A stretch of DNA of 38,938 nt from CAZWCX01 sp964632945 (GTDB lineage: Bacteria; Planctomycetota; MHYJ01; WSZJ01; CAZWCX01). Position numbers and translations under genes: made by a program. The notes under the pieces are model-generated. The model made no database searches. It worked only from the letters and a program-made list of their open reading frames with translations, and was not told the DNA's origin. Positions 7,850 to 15,949 of this stretch are shown here, one piece after another (the stretch's first letter is position 1; each line of letters starts with the position of its first letter). Location of the stretch: contig CAZWCX010000070.1 of the NCBI GenBank assembly GCA_964632945.1, positions 1 to 38,938 on the forward strand, read 5' to 3'.

Positions 7850-8473
7850 ATGTTGAGCAAGGCGGACGTCCTGTTCGGCAAGATCGCCGTGTCGGCGGGG
7901 TTCGTCACCGAGCCCCAGGTCGAGGAGTGCGTGAAGTACCAGGAGGGCCTCAAGGACCACAAGCCCCTGGGGATGATCCTCCTCGAAAAGAAAATGGTCA
8001 CGGAAGAGCAGTTGCAGGTCATCATCGACATCCAGCGTCGCAACCTGCAGGAACGCGCGATCCATACCCGCGAGAAGCGGTCCGACGGGATGTTCGGCCG
8101 GATCGTGCTCACCCTCGGATTCGCCACCTCGGCGCAAGTCCACGAGTGCGTCCGCATCCAGGCCAAGGTGGAGGAGGACGTCTTCCTGCGCCTCGGCGAA
8201 ATCATGGTGAAGAAGGGATACTTGACGGTCGACCAGGTTCAGAAGGTTCTCGATTACCAGAAAATGAGGATCCTGGCCTGTCCGCAATGCTCGACGCAGT
8301 ATAATGTGATCATGTTCACGCCGGGGGCGAAGATCAACTGTTACAAGTGCGCCTCCTCGCTGGTGGTGCCCGACCGGCTGACTTCGGTCAACGCGGAGGG
8401 GACCATCGCCCGGGACGGAAAGCCGGTCTCGGATCCGCGAGGCGGGGACGCGCGGAAGGGTCGGACCCCGTAG
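7850..8473 (+). CDS. Four-repeat MshEN-like protein with zinc ribbon
   Basis: This 207-residue soluble protein has four copies of a ~24-residue motif of the form LG-x2-hydrophobic-x3-G-x-hydrophobic-T-x2-Q-V-x5-x-Q at about 9-31, 39-62, 82-104 and 114-137. The fourth, LRLGEIMVKKGYLT, is closest to the half-motif of MshEN domains found at the N-terminus of type II secretion/type IV pilus ATPases, some of which bind cyclic di-GMP. Residues 144-167 form a CPQC...CYKC zinc ribbon, followed by a disordered tail. ATG 7850 has GGAGGA 13 nt upstream; an in-frame GTG at 7838 overlapping the mcsB stop is an alternative. It is probably the last gene of the hps-mcsA-mcsB operon. A paralogue without the ribbon lies at 38403. 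Confidence 0.8.
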   Translation: MLSKADVLFGKIAVSAGFVTEPQVEECVKYQEGLKDHKPLGMILLEKKMVTEEQLQVIIDIQRRNLQERAIHTREKRSDGMFGRIVLTLGFATSAQVHECVRIQAKVEEDVFLRLGEIMVKKGYLTVDQVQKVLDYQKMRILACPQCSTQYNVIMFTPGAKINCYKCASSLVVPDRLTSVNAEGTIARDGKPVSDPRGGDARKGRTP

Positions 8474-8528
8474 GCCGGTCCGGGTCCGGACCTGCTGCCC
8501 CGGGCGGTCGGGGACCGGCGCGTCGGGT

Positions 8529-8573
8529 GGACGGCGGGAAAGGGCGGGGCGCCCGCCCCCGGGCCCGCCGTCC
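8529..8573 (+). terminator. Large nested GC hairpin after the mcs operon
   Basis: GGACGGCGGG (8529-8538) pairs with CCCGCCGTCC (8564-8573). Inside it GGGCGGG (8542-8548) pairs with CCCGCCC (8552-8558) around a 3-nt loop. There is no T-run. It may end the mcsAB transcript or stabilise its 3' end, and it lies 15 nt before the next gene. Confidence 0.45.
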
Positions 8574-8588
8574 CGAAAGGGGACGAGC

Positions 8589-9377
8589 ATGAAACGTTCC
8601 GGCCTTGCCTGCTGGATCCTCGCGCTGGTGTTCGCGCTGCCGGCGGGTGCGCTCGAGCCTGCGGAAGTCGTCGCCCTCCATCGCGCCGGAGTCGGGGATG
8701 CCGTGATCCTCGAGCAGTTGCGCGCGACCGGCGTCCCGGGCCCCCTCGCGGCCGCAGACCTGCTCCGCCTGCACGAGGCGGGAATCACGCCGGAAGTGAT
8801 CCGCGAGATGATCCGCCTCGGCCGGCCCCCCGCGCCGGACGCGGTCCCGGCCGGCAAGGCCGTGATCCGGCTCACCAATGAGGACACCGACCGCTACTGC
8901 GTCCTGGAGCAGCCCGGTGAGGGGCGTCTGGTCCTCTACGCCGGCTCCTCGCAGATCAATCCGACCTTGAGCCGCGAAGAGACGCGGGACTTCGTGGTCG
9001 CCCCCGGGACCTGGCACCTCACCTGGATGGGGGAGTCGGATGGGGTGACCGTGGACGCGGCGGCCGGCCGGATCGTTCAGGTGATCACCCGCAACGTCGA
9101 ATACCAATACGTGCGGGTGCTGCACGCGGACGTCTACGACCGGGATCGATTCGTCGTCAGTCGGACGCTCCGGGTCTTTCCGCTCTATTACGTGCCGAAG
9201 CCCTCTGCGCCGGCCTGTCCGCCGGTGGTCGCGCCGTACGCCCCATGGGCGCGGGCCGCGGATCCCGGCGCGGCTTCGTCCGCGCCTGCGGGCGCCGCGC
9301 CGCAGGCGGATGCGGGCACGCCGGCCGTGCGGACGCCGTATCAGGGCGAGCGCGTCACCGGATACGTGGAGAAGTAG
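8589..9377 (+). CDS. Secreted protein of unknown function
   Basis: This 262-residue protein has a clear signal peptide (MKRSGLACWILALVFALPAG). Residues 22-78 form two short helical repeats with LEPAEVVALHRAGVGDAVIL and the parallel AADLLRLHEAGITPEVI, a helical pattern seen next to lipoprotein-anchored or SHOCT-like segments. The middle is beta-rich. The last 60 residues are Ala/Pro/Gly-rich and probably disordered, ending near TGYVEK. AAAGGGG precedes the ATG. It sits between the mcs operon and ybeY, whose GTG start follows its stop by one base. No enzyme family is recognised. An exported envelope protein is the most I can support. Confidence 0.7.
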   Translation: MKRSGLACWILALVFALPAGALEPAEVVALHRAGVGDAVILEQLRATGVPGPLAAADLLRLHEAGITPEVIREMIRLGRPPAPDAVPAGKAVIRLTNEDTDRYCVLEQPGEGRLVLYAGSSQINPTLSREETRDFVVAPGTWHLTWMGESDGVTVDAAAGRIVQVITRNVEYQYVRVLHADVYDRDRFVVSRTLRVFPLYYVPKPSAPACPPVVAPYAPWARAADPGAASSAPAGAAPQADAGTPAVRTPYQGERVTGYVEK

Positions 9378-9378
9378 C

Positions 9379-10134
9379 GTGGACGCCGCGCCCGCGGATC
9401 CGCCCGGCCGCGGAACCGACCCTCGTCCCGGCCGACCGTCTCGCCGCCCGCGTCGCCGGGACCCCGCCGTCGGGGCGCCCCGCGCTTCCGCGACGGCCCG
9501 GGGAGGCCGCCCGCGGCAAGCGACGCCTCCCGCGCGCCGCGCCTCCGACGGGCATTCCGCCTCCGATCGTGGCGGCCGCGATCCCTCCCCGGCGCGCCGC
9601 GCGTCCCGTCCCCCCGGCCGACGCACGGGCGCGCAATCCCCCGCCTCCGTTCCTCCGGCCGGGCGACCGGGACCGGGCCGCAAGGGCGAACCGCCCTCGT
9701 CCACCCGGCCCGTGGCGATTGCCGACCGCCAGCGTCGCCTGCGCATCCCGCGGGAGCGCGTGCGCGCGCTCGTCCGCCGCGCGCTGGCGTCCGTGCCGCA
9801 TCCGGGCGAGGTGAGCATCGCGTTCGTCGGCGATGTCGAGATGCGGCGGCTCAATCGCGACTACCACGCCCAGGACCGCACGACCGACGTGCTCACGTTT
9901 CCCATGGCCGACGCGCGCCGCCCGGCGCCCGCGGTCCCCGGCGAGGGACTGGCCGAGCTGGTCGTGTGCACCGATCGCGCCGCGGTCGAGGCGCGCAGTC
10001 GGGGAGGGGACCCGGAGCGGGAACTCCTCCTCTACGTCGTGCACGGCTGCCTGCACCTCGCCGGGTTCGACGACCACGACCCCCGCGACCGCCGCGCAAT
10101 GCGCCGGCGGGAACGCGAGGTGCTGGAGGGATGA
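9379..10134 (+). CDS. ybeY: YbeY endoribonuclease with long basic N-terminus
   Basis: The last ~140 residues are YbeY, the metal-dependent endoribonuclease needed for 16S rRNA 3'-end maturation and ribosome quality control. DRTTDVLTFPM and the zinc motif HGCLHLAGFDDHD (from about residue 222) are intact. With the GTG at 9379, which has GGAGAAG 8 nt upstream and follows the previous stop directly, the protein is 251 residues. It then has a 110-residue Arg/Pro/Ala/Gly-rich head that looks disordered and could bind RNA. A GTG at 9712 would give a normal-length YbeY but has no clear ribosome binding site. The start is therefore uncertain; the core is not. The stop overlaps the next gene (ATGA). 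Confidence 0.85.
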   Translation: MDAAPADPPGRGTDPRPGRPSRRPRRRDPAVGAPRASATARGGRPRQATPPARRASDGHSASDRGGRDPSPARRASRPPGRRTGAQSPASVPPAGRPGPGRKGEPPSSTRPVAIADRQRRLRIPRERVRALVRRALASVPHPGEVSIAFVGDVEMRRLNRDYHAQDRTTDVLTFPMADARRPAPAVPGEGLAELVVCTDRAAVEARSRGGDPERELLLYVVHGCLHLAGFDDHDPRDRRAMRRREREVLEG

Positions 10135-10850
10135 CGGAGACGATCGCTTCCTTCGGAACCTGGTCGCGCCGATGGCGCCGCCCGCGCAACGGAGCCGTGC
10201 TGGCAGGAGCGCTCGCCGGCGGCATCGGGGGGATCCTGGTCAACGCGCACTTCGGAGTCCTCGCCGACCTCCCCACGTTGCCGTTCCTCTTCCACGGGGT
10301 GCTCCTCGCCCTCGCGGCCGAGTGGGCCCTGCGACCCGTGGGGTCGGTCGCCGGCGCGTCGCAGCCGGCGCGGGCGGCGGAGCACGGAGCGGGCTTTTTG
10401 GCCCTCGAGGGGTGGCTGCGGTTCTCGTGGATCCTGGGTCGCTCCGCCGGCGCGGGGGCCTTCGGGGGCGCGGCGGCGATGGTCGGCTTCACCACGGCGA
10501 TGGCGCGAACGTGGACCGGCGTGATCGATCCCTGGGTCTGGTCCAGGGGCGCGTTGCTCGGAGTCCCCGTGCTCCTGGGACTCGCCCTGGCCCACCTCCC
10601 GCTTGTGGCGGACCCCCGCGGCGCGTCGCGGTTGTGCGTACTCTTTCTCGCCGGAGGGTTCGCCGCCGCCGGCGAAGTTCCCCTCTGGCTCTCGCCGTGG
10701 GGATTCGACCTCGCGGCGGGCGACGCCTGGCTTCCCCTCACCCGCGGATGGACCTTCGGAATCCTCTTCGCCCTGGGGACCGGACTTTTCCGGCCCCCGG
10801 GCGTCCCGGTCAGCGACGCACCAGCACCTTGTACACGTACGTCAGCTTGA
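10131..10850 (+). CDS. Polytopic membrane protein, unknown function
   Basis: This 239-residue protein has about five to six hydrophobic segments (for example GAVLAGALAGGIGGILV and ALLGVPVLLGLALAHLPLV) with short loops. The ATG overlaps the ybeY stop, so it is probably translationally coupled to it. GGAGGG sits immediately before the start, closer than usual. Its last 41 bases overlap the tail of the convergent DUF4139-type gene. I do not recognise a family. Confidence 0.65.
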   Translation: MTETIASFGTWSRRWRRPRNGAVLAGALAGGIGGILVNAHFGVLADLPTLPFLFHGVLLALAAEWALRPVGSVAGASQPARAAEHGAGFLALEGWLRFSWILGRSAGAGAFGGAAAMVGFTTAMARTWTGVIDPWVWSRGALLGVPVLLGLALAHLPLVADPRGASRLCVLFLAGGFAAAGEVPLWLSPWGFDLAAGDAWLPLTRGWTFGILFALGTGLFRPPGVPVSDAPAPCTRTSA

Positions 10851-12462
10851 CCTCCTTGCCCGCCGGCAGCGTCAGTCGCCAGTTGATCCGGTTCATCGGA
10901 TTCACCTGCAACAGTCCGCGGCCGAGCTTGTTCACCGTCGGACTCTCGTCCGCCTTCTGCAGGTCGCCCGACAGCGTCTTGGAGATCTCCACCGTCACGT
11001 CGCCCGACTTGTAGCTGCACAGGTAGAGCGTCCCCTGGATGGTGACCAGGTCATACTCGTGCCCGTACAGCCGTTCGGCCTCCCGCTTGCGCTCCAGCTC
11101 GTGTTCCTGCTGTTCGGCGCGAATGTTGAGCGCCTTGGTCACCTTCACCAGCGTGCGGCCGCCGGCGGACGTGTAGTAGCAGATGTCCTGGCCGACGACC
11201 GCGCCGCCCTTGATCACCGTCAGCGGCGCCGTCGTCCACGGGGCGGTGGTCTCGTTGGTCAGTCGCAGCGAGTGCCACACCTCCTCGGCCCCCTGCGCCT
11301 CCTGCTGCGGCCGATAGTACCCCTGCGTGTTGAGATAGTCCGCAATCTCCCAGCGAAACACCTGCTCGCATGGGACCTCCACCGAGAAGAGCGGCCAATT
11401 GCCGCGGCCCCCCTTCGTCAGCGAAATCGTCCCGAGCCGGCTGAAGAACATGTCCTCACGCGCCTCGCCCTCGAACCCCTGCGAGGAGGTGGGGGCGAGG
11501 CCGGCCTCCGACTGGAACGCCACGTTCGAATAGACCGACTGCGTCATCATCTGCTCGCGCCGCCCCTGCTGCGCGGGATCCATGGCGAGCAGGCGCGCGA
11601 ACTCGTCGAGACTCGTGCGCAGGCCGAGCGCGCCCGGGACGTGGGTGAAACGGAGATTGGGAAAGCCGCTCGCGAGCGAGGCCTCCACGCCGGCCAGGTC
11701 CATCGAGTCATTGATCACGTCCGCGCGCGCTTCGAACCGCGCCTTGCCGCCGTCGCCCAGGTCCAGGCGATAAGATGGCGCCCACGCCAGGCCCTGCGTG
11801 AGATACTGGAGGAGGAACTCCGCTCCCTCCGCCGCCTGCTCGATCCGGACCCGCAGCCGATTCTCGTGGCGCGTGCGCATCAGCGTCTCGACCGCGTCCG
11901 CCCCCTCGAAGAGGACCTGCTGGATCGCGCCGGGATTGAGACCGACGATGCCGCGCGACGTCTTGATCAGCACCAGCGAGCCGGGCGCGGGCTCCGGGTC
12001 GGCGTCGCCGGGCCACACCGCCCGCGCGCCTCCCCCCGCGGCCGCGCCCGTGCCGGGGTAGGAGATCAGCGTGCCCCGGTAGTCCTGCTCCCCCGCCCGC
12101 ACGAGGACCTCGCGGCCGAGGTTGGCCGCCAGCAGCCCCTGGATCGAATCCGCCCGAGTCTCTTCCTCGACCTTCACCCGCTCCGCCACCGCCTCCAGGA
12201 CCCGCAGCCGCGCGGGATCGTGGCTGACCCAGAAACTCCCGTGCAGAGGGAGCGAGGGGGGGATCACATGCACCCACCCGGACCCCGCGCGGGCCGGGAC
12301 CGCCATCTCGACGTAGGCAAGGCCGTTCTTGAAAAGCGTCACCCGTTTCACCGTCGGACGCACGGGGGTGGGGGAGGAGGGGGGCGGTTCCTGCTGGGCC
12401 GCTGCCCCGACGCCGGCCAGTACCACGACCAGGAGCGCGACGAGGAGATGAGAAAGGGTCAT
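10810..12462 (-). CDS. Secreted DUF4139-type protein
   Basis: This 550-residue protein has a signal peptide (about 1-22, LLVALLVVVLAGVGAAAQ). It follows the layout of DUF4139/mucoidy-inhibitor-A-like proteins: an N-terminal domain with VTLFKNGLAYVEM, then a large beta-sandwich part with LTQGLAWAPSYRLDL and a late LTNETTAPWTTAPLTV before a final TLPAGKEVKLTYVYKV. These conserved phrases are typical of the family, whose biochemical role is unknown. Start ATG 12462 has a perfect AAGGAGG 6 nt upstream, so longer open-frame starts are rejected. No operon partner lies on its strand. The 3' end overlaps the convergent membrane-protein gene. Confidence 0.8.
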   Translation of the reverse strand: MTLSHLLVALLVVVLAGVGAAAQQEPPPSSPTPVRPTVKRVTLFKNGLAYVEMAVPARAGSGWVHVIPPSLPLHGSFWVSHDPARLRVLEAVAERVKVEEETRADSIQGLLAANLGREVLVRAGEQDYRGTLISYPGTGAAAGGGARAVWPGDADPEPAPGSLVLIKTSRGIVGLNPGAIQQVLFEGADAVETLMRTRHENRLRVRIEQAAEGAEFLLQYLTQGLAWAPSYRLDLGDGGKARFEARADVINDSMDLAGVEASLASGFPNLRFTHVPGALGLRTSLDEFARLLAMDPAQQGRREQMMTQSVYSNVAFQSEAGLAPTSSQGFEGEAREDMFFSRLGTISLTKGGRGNWPLFSVEVPCEQVFRWEIADYLNTQGYYRPQQEAQGAEEVWHSLRLTNETTAPWTTAPLTVIKGGAVVGQDICYYTSAGGRTLVKVTKALNIRAEQQEHELERKREAERLYGHEYDLVTIQGTLYLCSYKSGDVTVEISKTLSGDLQKADESPTVNKLGRGLLQVNPMNRINWRLTLPAGKEVKLTYVYKVLVRR

Positions 12463-12754
12463 GATGCCTCCTTCGAAACGAGCCCGCCGTCCCGACCCCC
12501 CGGGCCCTCGACGGGGCGACCCCGGGAAGTCTCTGCCCGGGGGATCGAGCCGGAACGACATCGGGAGCGGAGCTGCCAGAGCGTACCGGGATGCGACCCC
12601 GATAGTCCCGAAATTCTTCGCCGGCCTCGACTCCTCGGCGGCGACGGGTGTTTCGATCCCCACGCCCGTCCGGAGCTCCCGCGGCGGCGAAACCCGCCGC
12701 TTCGTCGTTCTTCCCCGGCCCCCTCCGCAGGCTCTGGTACGATCGCGCCTGCGC
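12463..12754. other. Divergent intergenic region
   Basis: This interval between the minus-strand DUF4139-type gene and fliW contains no supported gene. It is G/C-rich, and no strong promoter was found for the minus-strand gene. Confidence 0.4.
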
Positions 12755-12783
12755 TTGACAGTCCCGTTCCCCCCCGGTAGGGT
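12755..12783 (+). promoter_or_regulatory. Candidate promoter of fliW
   Basis: A perfect TTGACA (12755-12760) is followed after 17 bp by TAGGGT (12778-12783), a weak -10 box. It would give a very short leader before the AAGGAGG and ATG at 12804. The -35 box is strong but the -10 is poor. Confidence 0.4.
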
Positions 12784-12803
12784 GGCGGCCAAGGAGGTCG
12801 CGC

Positions 12804-13268
12804 ATGCAATTCACCACCACCCGGTTCGGCGTCGTTGAGGTCCCCGAGGACACCGTCTATCGCCTTCCCGACGGACTCCCGGGCTTCCCCGGCCCACGCC
12901 GGTTCGCGATCCTGAGCGGGGAGCGGTATGAGCCCTTCCGCTGGCTGCAGTCACTGGACGACCCCTCGCTGGCGTTCCTCGTCCTCGACCCTCTGCTCTT
13001 CCGTCCCGACTACCGGATCGAAGTCGCCCCGGACGACATCCGTCCCATCCGGATGGAGAACCTCGAGGCGGGCTTCGTCTTGGTGATCGTGACGCTTCCC
13101 GCCGATCCCCGCCAGATGACGGCGAACCTCCGCGCGCCCCTCGTCTTCAATCCCGATCAGCAGCTTGCGCGCCAACTCATCCTCACCCGCTCCGAGCACC
13201 CGGTTCGTTATCGAGTCTTTTCGGGCTCGGAGTCGGATGCCGTCGCGTCCGGAACCGCGCAGGCCTGA
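12804..13268 (+). CDS. fliW: FliW, flagellar assembly factor and CsrA antagonist
   Basis: This 154-residue protein matches FliW throughout: the N-terminal TTRFGVVEVPEDTVYRLPDG, then GLPGFPGPRRFAIL, and ADLRAP-type NLRAPLVFNPDQQLARQLIL near the end. FliW binds CsrA and also flagellin. When unassembled flagellin accumulates it takes FliW away from CsrA, and CsrA then represses flagellin translation. Length is normal. AAGGAGG lies just before the ATG. csrA and three flagellin genes follow directly, the same neighbourhood as in Bacillus. Its stop codon abuts the palindromic repeat element, which separates it from csrA. Confidence 0.95.
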   Translation: MQFTTTRFGVVEVPEDTVYRLPDGLPGFPGPRRFAILSGERYEPFRWLQSLDDPSLAFLVLDPLLFRPDYRIEVAPDDIRPIRMENLEAGFVLVIVTLPADPRQMTANLRAPLVFNPDQQLARQLILTRSEHPVRYRVFSGSESDAVASGTAQA

Positions 13269-13432
13269 TGGGGCTTCAACCTTGATCTCCGAGGTGGGTC
13301 CGGTCGCATTTCGCGCCGGGCTTCGTTGCTCGTCGTCGGCGAACCACCGGGGCATCGCCTCCTCCGCGCGCCTCGCCGGGCGCGAAAATCGCCTTGGCCG
13401 AACCCAGGATCTCAAGTTTGCAGATGCCCCTA
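13269..13432. repeat. Palindromic repeat element between fliW and csrA
   Basis: A 164-bp element has imperfect inverted arms of about 50-57 bp (13269-13320 and 13375-13432). The arms share TTCAA-x-CTTGA, GATC and ATTTTCGCGCC-type blocks. A further copy of the right-arm sequence (its reverse complement) starts at 38887 and is cut by the window edge. The element begins at the last base after the fliW stop and ends 16 bp before csrA. No open frame is contained. It resembles a MITE- or REP-like dispersed palindrome. Confidence 0.75.
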
Positions 13433-13448
13433 GGCAGGAGCCGCCTTC

Positions 13449-13766
13449 ATGTTGGTGCTGACGCGGGCCAAGGACGAAGCCATCATGATCGGGGACGACA
13501 TCGAGATCACCGTGGTCGAAGTCCGCGGTGACCGCGTCCGCCTGGGGATCCGCGCGCCGCAGCACGTCTCCATCCATCGCAAGGAAGTGTACGTCGCCAT
13601 CCGCGACGCCAACTTGGAAGCTGCGCGCGCCGATGCGGCCGGGCTCGCCGGCCTGGGAGATCTGGGGAAGACCCTGCCCGGCACGGCCACACCCGGCTCG
13701 GCGGCCCCGCCGAAGCCCGGCGAGTCGGAGCCTCCGCAGAGCGGCCCGGCGAGCGGCCCGGCATGA
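13449..13766 (+). CDS. csrA: CsrA, post-transcriptional regulator with long tail
   Basis: Residues 1-58 are a complete CsrA: MLVLTRAKDEAIMIGDDIEI, then VRLGIRAPQHVSIHRKEVY. The RNA-contact residues L4 and R44 region (HVSIHRKE) are conserved. CsrA dimers bind GGA in hairpin loops, commonly blocking ribosome binding sites. The remaining ~45 residues are an Ala/Gly/Pro-rich extension (from ADAAGLAGLGDL onward) that a typical 60-75-residue CsrA lacks. FliW binds the C-terminal part of CsrA in Bacillus, so the extension could alter that contact; this is inference. GGCAGGAG precedes the ATG. Targets are visible downstream as the three flagellin leaders. Confidence 0.95.
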   Translation: MLVLTRAKDEAIMIGDDIEITVVEVRGDRVRLGIRAPQHVSIHRKEVYVAIRDANLEAARADAAGLAGLGDLGKTLPGTATPGSAAPPKPGESEPPQSGPASGPA

Positions 13767-13905
13767 GGTCGCGAAGCCGGCCCCCCGGGTGCGTCCGGCG
13801 GAACTCCCCAAGGGACGAGGGCGGAATTCCCCGGCACTGACCTTCCGCAAGACGCCCCGTCCCAACATCTTGCGATCCACCCGCCCACGCGATTGCGGAA
13901 TTCCC

Positions 13906-13933
13906 TCAAGTCTCAAGATCCGCACGTCGATAA
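13906..13933 (+). promoter_or_regulatory. Sigma-28-type promoter of flagellin 1
   Basis: TCAAGTCT (13906-13913) and GTCGATAA (13926-13933) are separated by 12 bp and approximate the FliA consensus TAAAGTTT/GCCGATAA. The same spacing recurs upstream of flagellin 3, and both -10 boxes are followed by a similar AGATG segment. The leader to the ATG would be about 200 nt. Confidence 0.65.
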
Positions 13934-14071
13934 GAGATGTACGGGTTGTTGTCCCCGTGCGGGTCTTCGTCTCCGCGTATGGGAGGAGTCGCCTATGTAA
14001 GGAGGGGCGGGCAGCCCCCGCCCGGAAGTGGCCTGACCGGCGCCACGCGAATCGAGCCGGTGAGTCTGGCT

Positions 14072-14138
14072 CGCCCTGGACATGGATGTCCCGGGCGAAA
14101 GGCACGTCCAAACACAGCCTCTCTATCATGGAGGATGG
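14072..14138 (+). promoter_or_regulatory. Two CsrA-type binding hairpins, flagellin 1 leader
   Basis: Upstream hairpin 14072-14097 has stems CGCCC/GGGCG and GGACA/TGTCC with one mismatch between them and a TGGA tetraloop at 14083-14086. It reads ACATGGATGT, which fits the CsrA consensus with GGA in the loop. A second small hairpin (CTATC 14123-14127 with GATGG 14134-14138) exposes ATGGAG and contains the GGAGGA ribosome binding site at 14130-14135. Two spaced sites, one over the ribosome binding site, match the known CsrA control of flagellin mRNA. Confidence 0.8.
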
Positions 14139-14140
14139 AA

Positions 14141-15616
14141 ATGGGGCTGCGAATCAACAACAACATCAGCGCATTCCGGGCGCTCCGGAATCTCCGGATC
14201 AACGACCGGAACCAGGCTTCGAGCCTGGAGCGCCTCTCGACGGGCCTGAGCATCAATCGGGCCTCCGACAATCCCTCCGGGTTGGTCATTTCCGAGCAGT
14301 TGCGCGCCCAGATCAGCGCCCTCAAGCAGGCCGTCGACAACACTCAAACGGCTTCCGGGCTGATCGCGACGGCGGACGCCGCGCTGCAGGAAGTGTCCGA
14401 CCTGCTGGTCGGGATCCAGGATTCGGTCGTCTTCGCCCTGAACGAGGGCGGTTCGAGTCCGGAACAGGTGGCGGCGGAGCAGGCCTCGGTCGACTCCGCG
14501 ATCGCCGCGATTTCCCGCATCGCCAACACGACCCGGTACGCGGGTCGGTCGCTGCTCAACGGGCAGTCGGACTTCCGCCTCCTGTCGACGGTCTCGTCGA
14601 CGCTGAACGATTTGAAGGTCCGGCAGTTCGAATTCTCGCCCGGTGTGACCTCGGCCGCGGTGGCGGTCACGGTTTCCACGGCGGCGACGCGCAAGACGCT
14701 CGAGATCCACTACGGCGCTGCAGGGGCCGGGGGAGCCGTGTTTCGGATCACGGGCGACCGTGGTACGGCGGATATCTCCCTCGCCGCCGGTGCGAGCACG
14801 GCCGAGTTGACGGCAGCCGTCAATGGGGTCGCGAGCGTGACCGGGGTGATGATCTCCCCGTTCGTGGGCGAAGCAACCAGCGAAGGGTTCGGTTCCAAGC
14901 GACTGGCCGACATCACCGTGGTCAGCGGTAGCTATGGGGCGAAGACGGCCGGCACCAAATTCGACACCATCGTGGCCGGCACGGACGCGGTCGCCAGCAT
15001 CAATGGCAATTCGTTCACCGCGGACGGGCTGGACTTCAACGTCCAGACCGCCAATCTCAAGGCCTCGTTCAGCTTGGATCCTTCCACCGGCATTTTTGGC
15101 CCCGCGGGGACCTTCTCGTTCAAAGTCGAGCGCAGCGGGCTCCAGTTCCAACTCGGCACCGACGCGGCGGCGACGGACTCCCTGCGCCTCGGTCTCCAGT
15201 CGGTTTCCTCCTCCGTGCTGGGCGCGGAGACCATCCTGGATCCCATCGCCAGCGTCGGCGGCGCGCCGGCGGGCACGCTCCAGTTGGGGTTCCTCGAGAG
15301 CCTGAAGACCGGTGGCGCAAACGACCTGGACGGCAACCCGGGCAACGCGAGGAAGATCATCGATGCGGCCATCAACCAGGTGGCTTCCCTCCGCGGATAC
15401 CTGGGGGCGGTCCAGTCCCAGACGCTCGAGCCCAACATCGACTCGCTGGGGATCGCGATCGAGAACCTGGTCGCCGCGGAAAGCTCGATCCGGGACCTCG
15501 ATTTCGCAGAGGAGACGGCGAACTTCACCCGGACCCAGATCCTGTTCCAGGCGGGTACGTCGGTGTTGGCGTCGGCCAACCTCATCCCGCAGTCGGTGCT
15601 GACCCTGCTCCGGTAG
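14141..15616 (+). CDS. Flagellin 1
   Basis: This 491-residue flagellin starts MGLRINNNISAFRALRNL and has the conserved N-terminal coiled region (LERLSTGLSINRASDNPSGL). Its C-terminal half ends in the usual SVLASANLIPQSVLTLLR. The middle (about 140-400) is a variable beta-rich domain. The ATG at 14141 is preferred over one two codons upstream because GGAGGA is 5 nt away and the homologous start aligns in all three copies. The last 246 bases are identical to flagellin 2, and 221 bases of the N-terminal part (14282-14502) are identical to flagellin 3. It has its own sigma-28-type promoter and CsrA-type leader. It is one of three filament subunits encoded in tandem. Confidence 0.95.
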   Translation: MGLRINNNISAFRALRNLRINDRNQASSLERLSTGLSINRASDNPSGLVISEQLRAQISALKQAVDNTQTASGLIATADAALQEVSDLLVGIQDSVVFALNEGGSSPEQVAAEQASVDSAIAAISRIANTTRYAGRSLLNGQSDFRLLSTVSSTLNDLKVRQFEFSPGVTSAAVAVTVSTAATRKTLEIHYGAAGAGGAVFRITGDRGTADISLAAGASTAELTAAVNGVASVTGVMISPFVGEATSEGFGSKRLADITVVSGSYGAKTAGTKFDTIVAGTDAVASINGNSFTADGLDFNVQTANLKASFSLDPSTGIFGPAGTFSFKVERSGLQFQLGTDAAATDSLRLGLQSVSSSVLGAETILDPIASVGGAPAGTLQLGFLESLKTGGANDLDGNPGNARKIIDAAINQVASLRGYLGAVQSQTLEPNIDSLGIAIENLVAAESSIRDLDFAEETANFTRTQILFQAGTSVLASANLIPQSVLTLLR

Positions 15617-15635
15617 GTTCGGGATTCGATTCTTC

Positions 15636-15682
15636 GCCCCGGGCCGGGGATCGACCCGGGGCCGAGGGCACGGTTCTTGCCC
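15636..15682 (+). terminator. Hairpins after flagellin 1
   Basis: GCCCCGGG (15636-15643) pairs with CCCGGGGC (15655-15662) around an 11-nt loop. A second small hairpin GGGCA (15666-15670)/TGCCC (15678-15682) follows. No T-run is present, so this may be a weak terminator or RNA stabiliser that allows read-through into flagellin 2. Confidence 0.4.
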
Positions 15683-15949
15683 GTCCGTGATTCATGACGA
15701 GCGCGCGAGCGGGAGGCATCGGTCGTTCGGATCCCACGGTATCCGGCGGGATCCGTGCTGCCTGGGCGCGGGTTTGCCGTTTCCTTCAGGCAAGGTCGAA
15801 TCGCCGACCATCGCACTCGAGAGAAGCGGAGGGTCACCGGGCTTCACACCGAAGTTGGCGTGAGGCTCCGGTGCAGATGCGGGCGGGCGAAGATCCACCC
15901 CGTGGTGAATTCACTGGCGCCACGCGAATCCGGCCAGCGGAATAGATCG
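15683..15949. other. Interval before flagellin 2, no promoter seen
   Basis: No gene or convincing sigma-28 box is found. A segment shared with the interval before flagellin 3 (TTCATGACGAG near 15691, compared with about 17596) shows the intergenic DNA was duplicated with the genes. The GGCGCCACGC block at 15916-15925 is common to all three leaders. Confidence 0.4.

Noticed and set aside
10603..12780. 725-codon plus-strand frame opposite the DUF4139-type gene
   Set aside because: The minus-strand protein has a signal peptide, a perfect ribosome binding site and family motifs. The plus frame shows only Arg/Leu-rich antisense composition.
13411..13438. Possible sigma-28 promoter for csrA at the repeat edge
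   Set aside because: A TCAAGTTT box is present, but the position 12 bp downstream does not resemble GCCGATAA.
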